NCBI RefSeq assembly: GCF_028368935.1
Contig: NZ_JAQNDK010000004.1
Location: 62,001-126,000 of the forward strand
Direction of reading: 5' to 3'
DNA from: Sorangium aterium
Lineage (GTDB): Bacteria; Myxococcota_A; Polyangia; Polyangiales; Polyangiaceae
DNA length: 64,000 nucleotides
Position numbers and translations under genes: made by a program. The notes under the pieces are model-generated. The model was given only the letters and a program-made list of their open reading frames with translations, was not told the DNA's origin and made no database searches. Of the stretch, positions 17,471 to 25,415 are shown piece after piece; the first letter of the stretch is position 1, and each line of letters starts with the position of its first letter.

Positions 17471-19111
17471 CTACAATCCAAGCTTTGCTATAAAGACGGT
17501 TTCGTGGTCGCTCCTCAGTGTGCCAGAGTCGAACATGATTGTTCGAGAGAACGATCCGGCGATGATAGTCTCAGCGCTCGGATCCGTCCTTGCCGCGATT
17601 CCGAATGACGGTCCGCCGCTCGGGTAGGATTCCTTCCATAGCGTCTTTCCTGACGAGTCCAGCTTGAGTACCCAGGGGGACGGAAGCTCGGCGTGCTCCA
17701 GTATCTCGTTGTCCACTCTCAGCTCTCCGCTGAAATCGCCGGTGACAACGATATTGTTAAGAGCGTCTGCGCTGATGTCGGCTGTCGCGTTGTGGATGGT
17801 TCCTTCGAAGTCTCGACTCCATCGGTGCTCTCCGGATGTGTTGAATTGAGCGACGAAGACTGCTGTGTGCTCTGCGGATGCGCCGAGGGTCTTGCCGATT
17901 TCGAACTCGATGCTCTCGTCGTAATTGCCCGTGGCAGAAATGTTGCCGAGGGCGTCGACGTCCAGAGCAGAGGGGTAACCATTGTGGAAGCCGCGCGTCC
18001 ACGTCGGGTTACCGTCGCTGTCGAGCTTTGCCAGGAACATTCCCGCACCGTCAAGCTCCGGCGAATCGCCAAAGCTGATCGAGTCTTGGTGATTCCCCGT
18101 GATGACGATGTTGTTGCTGCGATCGATGGCGGTGTCTATGAGCATGTCGTCGCCGGAGCTGCCGAATCTCCGTGCCCATCCACCCTGCTCGACGCTCGCG
18201 GAGCCTGTGCTCCCGTCGAGCTTTGCGATGTACATGTCCAGCGTGTTCGCTGGAGCGGAGGTGAGGATCGCATCGTCGAACTCAATGTTCCCCCTGAACG
18301 TTCCTGAGAGCAGCGCGTCGCCGTGTTGTGTGCTGTTGATCTTGGGGCGAACGATCCTGACGAATTGGTCGAAGATGCGTTCATTGACGAGGTTCGCCGG
18401 GAAGCCGCGGCTCCAGATGTGGGCTCCTTTGTTGTCGAATTTCGCTACAAAGAGGCCTGGCCCTACATCGCTGCCGCCGAAGTTGATCGTGCCGCTGCTG
18501 ACGCCAGTCAAGAAGATGTTGCCTGATGCGTCTGTGCTGACGGACGTCGCTTCCTGGGCCGCAGCATCTCCGAATCTGTGACTCCAGAGGTGATTTCCGG
18601 ATTTGTCAAATGCTGCGACGAATATGTCGGACCCGCCAGCGCTCGTGAGTGGTCCCGCGCCAAGGCGTACGGGCTCCGAGAAGCCGCCGGCTGCGATGAT
18701 ATTGCCCTCTCTGTCGATTGCTATTGAGTTGGCTATTGCATCGCTGCCGAACGTCTGTGCCCACAAGATGCAGTCGAATCCGTCGCAATTTTCGTCGTCG
18801 TCAGACGCGCAGAGCTCTTGGGCTGGCAATCTTTCGTTCTTGCATGCGCTCCACGTGGTCCCATTCTCGTCGCATGTTCGTGTCCCAGATTTGCACAGGC
18901 CGATGTCTGCGGTGCCTCGCGGGCCGCTGTAGCATTCCTCTGTCCTGTTCGGCTTGCAGGCGTTCGCGCTGCCGTTTCCGCCTGTGTTCTGGTCTTCTGG
19001 CGCAGGAGCGTCTTCAAAGTCGTCGAGCCCGAGGACGAGCGCGCATCCGGATCCGGCGATGACGAACGCAAGGAGCCCTGCCGGGATGATGCGGACGCTA
19101 CGTGAAATCAT
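17471..19111 (-). CDS. SBBP-type beta-propeller lipoprotein at the ebo convergence point
   Basis: A 546-residue predicted outer-membrane lipoprotein with lipobox AGSGC. A Cys-rich segment follows (residues about 50-115; ECYSGPRGTADIGLCKSG, TRTCDENGTTWSACKN and a DDDENCDGFDC stretch), of the kind that opens many myxobacterial surface proteins. The rest is made of repeating blades with DxxGNIxxTGxFxGxIxFG patterns (DASGNIFLTGVSSGTINFG, RSNNIVITGNHQDSISFG, DALGNISATGNYDESIEF), the SBBP beta-propeller signature. No catalytic residues are evident; binding or structural roles are likely. It sits 82 bp downstream of eboC on the same strand, so it may be the last gene of the eboD-E-C operon or an insertion. 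Its GC content and codon choice (many T/A third positions) differ strongly from eboC. Confidence 0.85.
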   Translation of the reverse strand: MISRSVRIIPAGLLAFVIAGSGCALVLGLDDFEDAPAPEDQNTGGNGSANACKPNRTEECYSGPRGTADIGLCKSGTRTCDENGTTWSACKNERLPAQELCASDDDENCDGFDCILWAQTFGSDAIANSIAIDREGNIIAAGGFSEPVRLGAGPLTSAGGSDIFVAAFDKSGNHLWSHRFGDAAAQEATSVSTDASGNIFLTGVSSGTINFGGSDVGPGLFVAKFDNKGAHIWSRGFPANLVNERIFDQFVRIVRPKINSTQHGDALLSGTFRGNIEFDDAILTSAPANTLDMYIAKLDGSTGSASVEQGGWARRFGSSGDDMLIDTAIDRSNNIVITGNHQDSISFGDSPELDGAGMFLAKLDSDGNPTWTRGFHNGYPSALDVDALGNISATGNYDESIEFEIGKTLGASAEHTAVFVAQFNTSGEHRWSRDFEGTIHNATADISADALNNIVVTGDFSGELRVDNEILEHAELPSPWVLKLDSSGKTLWKESYPSGGPSFGIAARTDPSAETIIAGSFSRTIMFDSGTLRSDHETVFIAKLGL

Positions 19112-19193
19112 GAATCATGTCTCCGGTAGTCCGAGCTGTTGTCCGTAGCCTTCCATGAGGAGATCCGATGTGCACTGGCTCACCTGCCAGTCT

Positions 19194-20075
19194 TCACGTC
19201 CCCCTCACCACCCGCTGCATCGCCAGCGTCAGCGGGAATCCCATCATCGCCAGCGCCGCCGCGCCGCCGGCGCCTGGCGCTCCGCTCTTCGCGATGAGCA
19301 CCGCGTCCAGCAGCGATATCCCCGCGATGAGCGTCACCACGGCGCGAGGGATGCGGTCCTTCCGCGTCCCCCGCAGCAACTTCACCGCGTGGATCACGCA
19401 GCCAGCGAGCGCCCCGTACGCGATCGTCCCCATCGTCCCCGTGAGCGGCGCACCGAGTGTTGCCAGGAAGGGGACCGCCATGAAGCCGAGCGCCCACAGG
19501 CTGCGCACCGCCAGCAGGTTCTCCTGCTTCGCGATCGCGGTCAGCCCGATCAGATAGAACAGCAGCGCCACGCCCCCACCGATCACCGCGCTCCCGAGCT
19601 GCCCGCCCGCCGCGAGCGCGGCGCTCACATAGACCAGCACGCGGCATGCTCCCATCAACGCCGGGCTCAGCGGGTTCCCCTTGTGCCAGGCATCGTAAAG
19701 GACGATCGCCCCGGCGAGCAGCGCGCTCGCCAGGGCGGGCGCCATCCCTCGGTGCGCCACATAGGCATGGCCGCCCACGATCAGCACCCCCGCCACGAGC
19801 AGGCCGTAGCCGACCGCGAACACCTCCCGAGCGCTCACCAGGCCGGATGGGATCGGCCGCTCGGGCCGCTCGCGCGCGTCGATCTCCCGGTCGAACGCGT
19901 CGTTGAGGAACATGCCGCCCACGTACATCAGCGACACCGCGAACCCCACCAGCGCCACCTCGGACGCCCGCGGCCCAGACCCCGATAGGGCCATGCCACA
20001 GAGCACGTTCGTCCACACCGTGGGCAGGTTCGAGACGCGGCCGAGCCGCAGATACACCCGTGCGCGCGAGCTCAT
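19194..20075 (-). CDS. eboC: EboC: UbiA-family prenyltransferase
   Basis: A 293-residue integral membrane protein with about eight to nine hydrophobic helices. The first Asp-rich motif of the UbiA superfamily is intact as NDAFDREIDARERPERPIPSG. The second is reduced to IVLYDAWHKGNPLSP, as usual in this subfamily. UbiA enzymes transfer a prenyl chain from a prenyl diphosphate to an acceptor at the inner membrane. In the ebo pathway an isoprenoid is presumably attached to, or used to carry, the small molecule that is moved to the periplasm. The ATG at 20075 overlaps the eboE stop (ATGA), so the two are translationally coupled. Identification as EboC rests on the gene context; chlorophyll/menaquinone-type UbiA is the alternative. 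Confidence 0.88.
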   Translation of the reverse strand: MSSRARVYLRLGRVSNLPTVWTNVLCGMALSGSGPRASEVALVGFAVSLMYVGGMFLNDAFDREIDARERPERPIPSGLVSAREVFAVGYGLLVAGVLIVGGHAYVAHRGMAPALASALLAGAIVLYDAWHKGNPLSPALMGACRVLVYVSAALAAGGQLGSAVIGGGVALLFYLIGLTAIAKQENLLAVRSLWALGFMAVPFLATLGAPLTGTMGTIAYGALAGCVIHAVKLLRGTRKDRIPRAVVTLIAGISLLDAVLIAKSGAPGAGGAAALAMMGFPLTLAMQRVVRGT

Positions 20076-21559
20076 CGCTGTGCCCCCGCTCCGCGGTCCG
20101 CTCGCCCACCGGAGCTCGCCCCGACTCCGGAGTCCGCTCGCCCACCGTAGCTTGCCCCGACTTCGCGGCCGCCGCCGACTCCACCGCTCCCGCCAACGCC
20201 CCGGCCCTCGCCGACGTTAACGCCCCGGCCCTCGCCGACGCCGACGCCCACGCTCCCGTTACCCACCATCCGCTCCTCCACCCAGCGGAGCTCCCTCGCC
20301 ACCGCCTCGACAAGCCCGCCGCGGCGCTGGTCCTCCGGCAGTACATCCCAGGTGTAGGTCTCTACCTCGAGGTGCTGCGTCGCAGGCGAGTCTCGCAGGT
20401 GCGACAGCAGCGTTGCCAGCTCCGGCTGCGTCGTCGCGAGCGTGCCCTCGAGCTCCCGGAAGATCGGCACATGGAAGTGGACGCGCCACTCCTCCGACTG
20501 CGCTCCGGGCGGCGCCGCCTTCGCGCCCTCGAGCGACGCCAGCGCCTCGGGCAGATCCAGGTAGCGAACGAGCTCGCCCCCGCCTTCGCGCCGCTCGACC
20601 ACCTGGTGCAGGTAGACGACGTCCTCCGCATACGCGCGCAGCCTCGCCATCGTCGCCGGCTCGCGCTCCGCCACGCGCGCGCGCAGCCCGGCGCTGAGCT
20701 GCACCTTGTGCACGCCGATCCCCGCCGCGCGGAGCGCCGCGAGCGACGCGGGGGCGTCCTCGAACTCCACCGCCATGTGGCACGCGTCGAAGCAGAGGCC
20801 GAGGTGGCTCCGGAGCGCCTCCTCGGCGTCCGGCAGGCTCATCCCGGCCAGCGCCGACAGCTCGCGGGCGCGCTCTGGCGCGAACACGTGATCGGTGAAG
20901 AAGCCGATCGCCTCGGGCGTCGTCTCGAGGAAGCAGCACGGCTCCGGCTCGAGGGCCAGCGCGATGTGCTTGCCCGTGCGGCGGCGGATCTCGACGAGGT
21001 GCGCCGCGTGCTCGACCAGCCGCCGCGCCATCGCCGCCGCGTCGCTCGGCGTGCGCACCCGCGGCCTGAACGCGCCGGGCACCGTGCTGACGCTGCCCAT
21101 CAGGCCCTCGTTCGCCGGCAGCAGCTCGGCGAGGAGCGTCGCCAGGAGATTGCTGTACGCGAGCCGCTCCTCGTCGAGCCAGTCGGGCAGGTACACGCGC
21201 TCCTTCACCGCCGCGCCGTGGAACCGGCCGTAGGGAAAGCCGTTCAGCGTGAACACGTACAGGCCGTTCCGCTCGAGAAAATCGCGGAACGCGTCGAGCT
21301 CCGCCGGCGCGGCGAGCTCCGCCGCCGCCCTCGCCGAGAGCCGCAGCCCCACCCCGCACCGGCGGCGCGCGCTTGGCCCGAGGCCCTCCGCCCCTCTGCC
21401 GCCTTGTCCGCGCAGCGCCCCTTCCTCCCCGCCGGCCGCGCGCGACCAGATCGCGAGCAGGTGTGTCTCGAGGCTCTGCTTCACCTCCGACCACGTCTCG
21501 CCCGCGTGGATGTTCGTGCAGTACGTGAGGTGCGGCGCGCCCGCGCACGCGAGCCTCAT
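20072..21559 (-). CDS. eboE: EboE: xylose-isomerase-like TIM-barrel protein with Gly-rich tail
   Basis: A 495-residue TIM-barrel protein of the xylose isomerase-like/endonuclease IV-like superfamily, matching EboE of other ebo clusters. Conserved pieces are HLTYCTNIHAGETWSEV at the N-terminus, NGLYVFTLNGFPYGRFHG, the acidic LALEPEPCCFLETT, HLGLCFDACHMAVEFED, VHKVQLSAGLR and WRVHFHVPIF, which provide the usual His/Glu/Asp metal cluster. The last 60 residues are a Gly/Val/Arg low-complexity tail (VGVGVGEGRG repeats) absent from typical relatives and encoded by short tandem DNA repeats. Its ATG overlaps the eboD stop, and its stop overlaps the eboC start, both as ATGA. The reaction is unknown; sugar or cyclitol isomerisation is a plausible inference. 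Confidence 0.87.
   Translation of the reverse strand: MRLACAGAPHLTYCTNIHAGETWSEVKQSLETHLLAIWSRAAGGEEGALRGQGGRGAEGLGPSARRRCGVGLRLSARAAAELAAPAELDAFRDFLERNGLYVFTLNGFPYGRFHGAAVKERVYLPDWLDEERLAYSNLLATLLAELLPANEGLMGSVSTVPGAFRPRVRTPSDAAAMARRLVEHAAHLVEIRRRTGKHIALALEPEPCCFLETTPEAIGFFTDHVFAPERARELSALAGMSLPDAEEALRSHLGLCFDACHMAVEFEDAPASLAALRAAGIGVHKVQLSAGLRARVAEREPATMARLRAYAEDVVYLHQVVERREGGGELVRYLDLPEALASLEGAKAAPPGAQSEEWRVHFHVPIFRELEGTLATTQPELATLLSHLRDSPATQHLEVETYTWDVLPEDQRRGGLVEAVARELRWVEERMVGNGSVGVGVGEGRGVNVGEGRGVGGSGGVGGGREVGASYGGRADSGVGASSGGRADRGAGAQR
20195..20242. repeat. 24-bp direct repeat, two copies, in the eboE tail
   Basis: AACGCCCCGGCCCTCGCCGACG followed by TT or CC occurs twice in tandem (20195-20218 and 20219-20242). 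It encodes the VNVGEGRG-like low-complexity tail of EboE on the minus strand. Nearby, 20093-20160 carries a further imperfect repeat of about 33 bp (CCGCTCGCCCACCG core). Confidence 0.8.
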
Positions 21560-23055
21560 GATTGCGCCGCTCCCGTGGCCACGCCCGCCGCTCCCATGGC
21601 CGTGCCCGCCGCTCCGGTGGCCACACCCGCCGCTCCCGTGGCCGCGCCCGCCGCTCCCGTGGCCGCGCCCGCCGCTCCCGTGGCCGCGCCCGCCGCTCCC
21701 GTGGCCGCGCCCGCCGCTCCCGTGGCCGCGCCCGCCGCTCCCGTGGCCGCGCCCGCCGCTCCCGTGGCCGCGCCCGCCGCTCCGGTGGCCACGCCCGCCG
21801 CTCCCGTGGCCGTGCCCGCCGTTCCCGTAGCCGCGCCCGCCGCGCCGGTCGCCGCGAGCGCGCCCCGCCTCGCGGCGCGCTCGCGCAGCCGCGCGATCGC
21901 CGCGACGATGTGCCGCTCCTCCATCGCGTGCACCTCGCGGGCGCGCCCCACGTCCTCGAGCAACGTCACCGTGAGCTCCCCGCCGAGGTGCTCGCGGAAC
22001 TCGTCCAGCCCATCGAGCACGCAGAGCCGCTCGCCTCGCTCGCCCCGCTCGCCCCGCTCGCACGTGCGCGTCAGCGCGAGCGCGTCGTCCCACAGCGTGA
22101 AGCCGAGCGCCTCGAGCGCCGCCACCACCGCGGCCGCCGTCGCCTGGCTGCACAGGCCGGCCAGCTCGGCGTACAGCGTGTCGATCGCGATCCCGATCGC
22201 GACCGCCTCTCCGTGGCGGAGCCTGTGCTTCGTGAGCGACTCCAGCTTGTGCGCAGCCCAGTGCCCGAAGTCGAGGGGCCGCGCGCTCCCGAGCTCGAAC
22301 GGGTCGCCCGCGCTCGCGATGTGCTGGAGGTGGATCTCCGCCGAGCGGCGCACGAGCTGCGCGAGCGGCGCGAGCGACCCCGACGCGAGCGCGGGCGCGT
22401 GCTCGGACAGCCACGAGAACAGCCTCGCGTCCCGGATCAGCGCGACCTTCACCGCCTCCGCCATCCCCGCCACCTTGTCGCGCAAGGGCAGCGTCTCCAG
22501 AAAGCGCGGATCGATGAGCACCGCGAACGGCGGGGCGAACGTGCCGAGCAGGTTCTTCTTCCCGAACGCGTTGACGCCGTTCTTCACGCCGACCCCGGAG
22601 TCGGCCTGCGCGAGCACCGTGGTCGGGACCCGCACGACCCGGACGCCTCGGTGCACCGTCGCCGCCGCGTAGCCGACCATGTCGAGCACCGCGCCGCCTC
22701 CGACGATCATCACGAACGACTGCCGATCCATCCCCAGCGCGTCGAGCCTCGCCTGCAGCGCGGCCGTCGCCGCGCCGTCGTTCTTCGCCGCCTCGCCGCC
22801 GGGGACCACGATCGGCTCGGCCGCGAGCGTGAGCAGGTCCGGGCGCGCGCCCATGTACCGCGCGATGTCGTCCGCCAGAGACGGCCACGCCGCCGCGACG
22901 CCGCCGTCGATCACCGGCAGCACGCGGTGGCGCCGGCGCGGCTCCTTCGCGGCGATGGCGGCCGCGAGGTCGGCGTTGCTCGGCGAGAAGACGCCCTCCG
23001 TGAAGTAGACGGGGTACTCGAAGGGGACCGCGATCCGTTGCAGATGAAGCAGCAT
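21556..23055 (-). CDS. eboD: EboD: 3-dehydroquinate synthase-like protein with heptad-repeat tail
   Basis: A 499-residue sugar-phosphate-cyclase-superfamily protein. NAD and metal-site motifs are clear: MIVGGGAVLDMVGYAAAT, VRVPTTVLAQADSGVGVKNG, KKNLLGTFAPP, LPLRDKVAGMAEAVKVALI, DFGHWAAHKLE and RHGEAVAIGIA (zinc His). The DSGVGVKNGVN loop differs from the DSSVGGKTAVN of true AroB, consistent with an EboD-type cyclase acting on a different substrate. The core ends near residue 390. The final 105 residues are almost pure AATGAAG heptads encoded by a 13-copy 21-bp repeat. The ATG at 23055 is preceded by a TTG that could also initiate. It is the first gene of the eboD-E-C operon and divergent from the exopolysaccharide export gene. 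Confidence 0.87.
   Translation of the reverse strand: MLLHLQRIAVPFEYPVYFTEGVFSPSNADLAAAIAAKEPRRRHRVLPVIDGGVAAAWPSLADDIARYMGARPDLLTLAAEPIVVPGGEAAKNDGAATAALQARLDALGMDRQSFVMIVGGGAVLDMVGYAAATVHRGVRVVRVPTTVLAQADSGVGVKNGVNAFGKKNLLGTFAPPFAVLIDPRFLETLPLRDKVAGMAEAVKVALIRDARLFSWLSEHAPALASGSLAPLAQLVRRSAEIHLQHIASAGDPFELGSARPLDFGHWAAHKLESLTKHRLRHGEAVAIGIAIDTLYAELAGLCSQATAAAVVAALEALGFTLWDDALALTRTCERGERGERGERLCVLDGLDEFREHLGGELTVTLLEDVGRAREVHAMEERHIVAAIARLRERAARRGALAATGAAGAATGTAGTATGAAGVATGAAGAATGAAGAATGAAGAATGAAGAATGAAGAATGAAGAATGAAGAATGAAGVATGAAGTAMGAAGVATGAAQS
21569..21841. repeat. 13 tandem copies of a 21-bp repeat inside eboD
   Basis: The consensus unit GCTCCCGTGGCCGCGCCCGC plus C is present 13 times without interruption. 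Seven consecutive central copies (21632-21778) are identical; the outer copies vary (GCTCCGGTGGCCAC, GCTCCCATGGCCGT, GTTCCCGTAGCCGC). The period equals seven codons, so gain or loss of copies keeps the EboD frame. Confidence 0.95.
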
Positions 23056-23098
23056 CAAAGCCGACTTTCGAGAGAGGTCATCGGCCCGTCAAGTTGGT

Positions 23099-23110
23099 TC
23101 CTCGCGAGGA
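23099..23110. promoter_or_regulatory. 12-bp palindrome TCCTCGCGAGGA between eboD and the export gene
   Basis: A perfect palindrome 44 bp upstream of the eboD start and about 160 bp upstream of the divergent polysaccharide export gene. Its place in a divergent control region makes it an operator candidate. No family can be assigned. Confidence 0.3.
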
Positions 23111-23272
23111 TCCCGCGTCTTGCCGCGGTACGAAAACTTCCCCTTGGCGGCGGACGGCCTTCCTGCAATGCTGGCGCCGCTCGGTGAATCGCGCCGCCGT
23201 ACGGCCGAGTTCACCTCGTGGCCCCGTGATCGCCGCTTGATCGCAACCCCGTACCGCCTGACATCCTCCTCA

Positions 23273-23931
23273 ATGCAGACGCCCATGGAAGGCACAACCC
23301 GTCCCTCGAAACGGTCCTTCATGCGAGGAGTGCTTCTGACGGCAGCGGCAGGGCTCGCCCTCGCCGCGTTCTCCGCCGGGTGCGCGCCCACGTACGTGTA
23401 CAATCCGGCGAACTACGCGAAGGAGTACGACCCGCGTAAGCACGAATACACGATCGGGGTAGGGGACCAGATCCGGATCAACGTCTGGCGCATGGCCGAC
23501 CTGTCGAGCGACGCGCTCGTCCGGGCCGATGGCGTCATCACGATGCCGCTCATCGGCGACGTCTACGTGGCCGGCAGGACCCCGACCCAGGTGCGCGAGG
23601 AGCTGAAGAAGCGGCTCGCCGAGTTCGTGAAGGACGAGACGGCCGTGATCACCGTCGCCGTGACCGGGATCAACAGCTACCGGTTCGTGGTCAGCGGCAA
23701 CGTCGCGCGCGCCGGCATCTTCGCCTCCAACTACTTCGTCTCCGTCTCGGAGGCGCTCGCGCTGGCCGGCGGTCCAAACCAGTTCGCCTCGACGGATCAG
23801 ATCCTGCTCATCCGCATGGATAGCCCGGGCAAATTCCGGCACATCCCATCAACTACGACGAAATCGCCTCGCGCAAGCGGCCCGAGCAGGACCTCGTGCT
23901 CAAGGCCGGCGATACCGTCTTCGTGCCCTGA
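23273..23931 (+). pseudogene. Wza-like polysaccharide export lipoprotein, apparent -1 frameshift
   Basis: A predicted outer-membrane export lipoprotein of the Wza/KpsD family. The start is an ATG at 23273 (others at 23285 and 23321); the signal ends in the lipobox AAFSAGC. The polysaccharide export domain begins HEYTIGVGDQIRINVWRM, then LVRADGVITMPLIGDVYVAG and REELKKRLAEFVKDETAVIT. A SLBB-like segment follows (YRFVVSGNVARAGIFASNYF). At about 23846-23848 the frame changes: the expected ending INYDEIASRKRPEQ and LVLKAGDTVFVP, then TGA (23929), is read one frame off. Restoring one base in the CCC run gives a continuous 219-residue protein. The gene may be truly broken, or the base may have been lost in assembly. 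The flippase starts 2 bp after its stop. Confidence 0.8.
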
Positions 23932-23933
23932 TC

Positions 23934-25415
23934 GTGGCCGGCTCCTCCGCGCTTGCTCGAAAGGCCGTCCTCGGCGCGGTCTGGACGATCGCGACCGGGC
24001 TCGGCTCGCGCGTGCTCGGCCTGATAGGCACCCTCGTGCTCACCCGGTTCATCGCGCCGGATGTGTACGGCGAGGTCTCGGCAGCGTCCGTCGTGATCAT
24101 GACGGCGCACTTCATGTCGAGCCTCGGGACCGGCCAGTTCATCGCGTCGAGGCCCAACCTCGACCGTCAGATGGTCTTCAACGCGACCGTCTATTTCCAC
24201 GTCGCGGGCCTCGTCGCCATCGCCGCCGTCTACCTCCTCCGGGAGCCGATCGCGGTGCACCTCGTCGGCGCGCCCGGGATGCTCCAGTTCATGCCGGGGC
24301 TCATCCTCGCGATGTTCATCGATCGGATCTGGTACGTCCCCGATCGCCTGCTCATCCGCGAGATGCGCTTCCGCAGCGTCAGCCTCCGGAACGCCGCCGG
24401 CGAGCTCACCTACACCGCGGCGTCCGTCTCCCTTGCCATGCTCGGCTGGGGAGGAAACGCCATCGTGGTCGCGACGCTCCTGCGCGCCGTCGTGCGCGTG
24501 GTGACCACGGTCCCGGCGGTGAAGCTCTCCGAGTGGCTGACGCCGAGCCCGCTGTCGGGCGAGAAGGCGCGCGAGCTGTTCGCCTTCGGCATCCCGCTCA
24601 ACTTCGGGTCGCTGGCGAACTTCGGGGCCTCCAAGTGGGACAACCTCGTCATGATCCGCCTGTTCGGGGAGCAGGTCGGCGGGCTCTACAACCTCGCGTG
24701 GAACCTCGCCGACATCCCGGCCTCCCAGGTCGGCGAGCGCATCGGCGACGTGCTCGTCCCGTCGTTCGCGAAGCTCGAGCCGGAGCAGCGCAAGGCGGCG
24801 CTCGTCCGCGCGCTCACGCTGCTCGCGCTCCTCATCTTCCCGCTCGCCGTGGGCCTCGGCGCGGTCGCCCCGACGATCCTGAACGACACCTTCTTCAACG
24901 AGGCATGGGAGCCGGCCGGCCCGCTCCTCGCCGTGCTGTCCGCGCTCGGCGTCACGCGCCCGATCGGCTGGGTCTTGTCCTCGTACATGCAGGTCTACGG
25001 CCGGACGCGGACGATCATGGTCCTTGAGTGGCTCAAGGTGGCCGCGATCGTCGGCAGCATCGCGCTGCTCGGGACGATCGGCGGGGTCCTCTGGGCCTGC
25101 GCCGGCGTCGGCGTCGCGTTCGGGGTGCACGCCCTGGCGAGCCTCTGGGTGGTCAAGCGCGCCGATGGCGTCCCGTACATGCGGCTCCTGCGCCCGCTGG
25201 TCCGCCCGCTCCTCGCGTGCCTGCCCCTGGTCGTCGCGGTGCTCGCCGTCCGCTACGGCATGCGGTCGCTCCACGGCCTGCCCCGCGGGTGCCGCCTTGG
25301 CGCCGAGGTGGTGGTCGGCGGGCTCGCCTTCGTCGCTTCCGCGCTCGTCATCGCGCGGCAGGCATCACGGGACTTCCTCCAGCTCGCCCGCGAGGCGGTC
25401 CGCCGCCGCCGTTAA
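23934..25415 (+). CDS. Wzx-like polysaccharide flippase (oligosaccharide transporter)
   Basis: A 493-residue integral membrane protein with about 12-14 hydrophobic helices, of the MOP (MATE/Wzx/MurJ) superfamily. The N-terminal VLGAVWTIATGLGSRVLGLIG, then VLTRFIAPDVYGEVSAASVV, is typical of PST-type Wzx exporters. Charged loop residues such as DNLVMIRLFGEQVGGLYNLA are also characteristic. Such proteins move undecaprenyl-linked repeat units across the inner membrane in Wzy-dependent exopolysaccharide synthesis. The GTG at 23934 lies 2 bp after the export lipoprotein stop, so they form one operon. Upstream ribosome site is weak, consistent with coupled translation. Confidence 0.88.
   Translation: MAGSSALARKAVLGAVWTIATGLGSRVLGLIGTLVLTRFIAPDVYGEVSAASVVIMTAHFMSSLGTGQFIASRPNLDRQMVFNATVYFHVAGLVAIAAVYLLREPIAVHLVGAPGMLQFMPGLILAMFIDRIWYVPDRLLIREMRFRSVSLRNAAGELTYTAASVSLAMLGWGGNAIVVATLLRAVVRVVTTVPAVKLSEWLTPSPLSGEKARELFAFGIPLNFGSLANFGASKWDNLVMIRLFGEQVGGLYNLAWNLADIPASQVGERIGDVLVPSFAKLEPEQRKAALVRALTLLALLIFPLAVGLGAVAPTILNDTFFNEAWEPAGPLLAVLSALGVTRPIGWVLSSYMQVYGRTRTIMVLEWLKVAAIVGSIALLGTIGGVLWACAGVGVAFGVHALASLWVVKRADGVPYMRLLRPLVRPLLACLPLVVAVLAVRYGMRSLHGLPRGCRLGAEVVVGGLAFVASALVIARQASRDFLQLAREAVRRRR

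Noticed and set aside
17471-19111. Low-GC gene considered as a mobile element or transposase
   Set aside because: The product is a clear lipoprotein beta-propeller; no transposase motif, terminal inverted repeat or target duplication was seen.
21569-21841. 13-copy repeat considered as a CRISPR array
   Set aside because: The copies are directly contiguous, 21 bp long and without spacers, and they lie in frame in eboD. No cas gene is near.
21556-23055. EboD considered as a primary-metabolism aroB
   Set aside because: The substrate loop reads DSGVGVKNGVN rather than DSSVGGKTAVN, and the gene is coupled to eboE and eboC.
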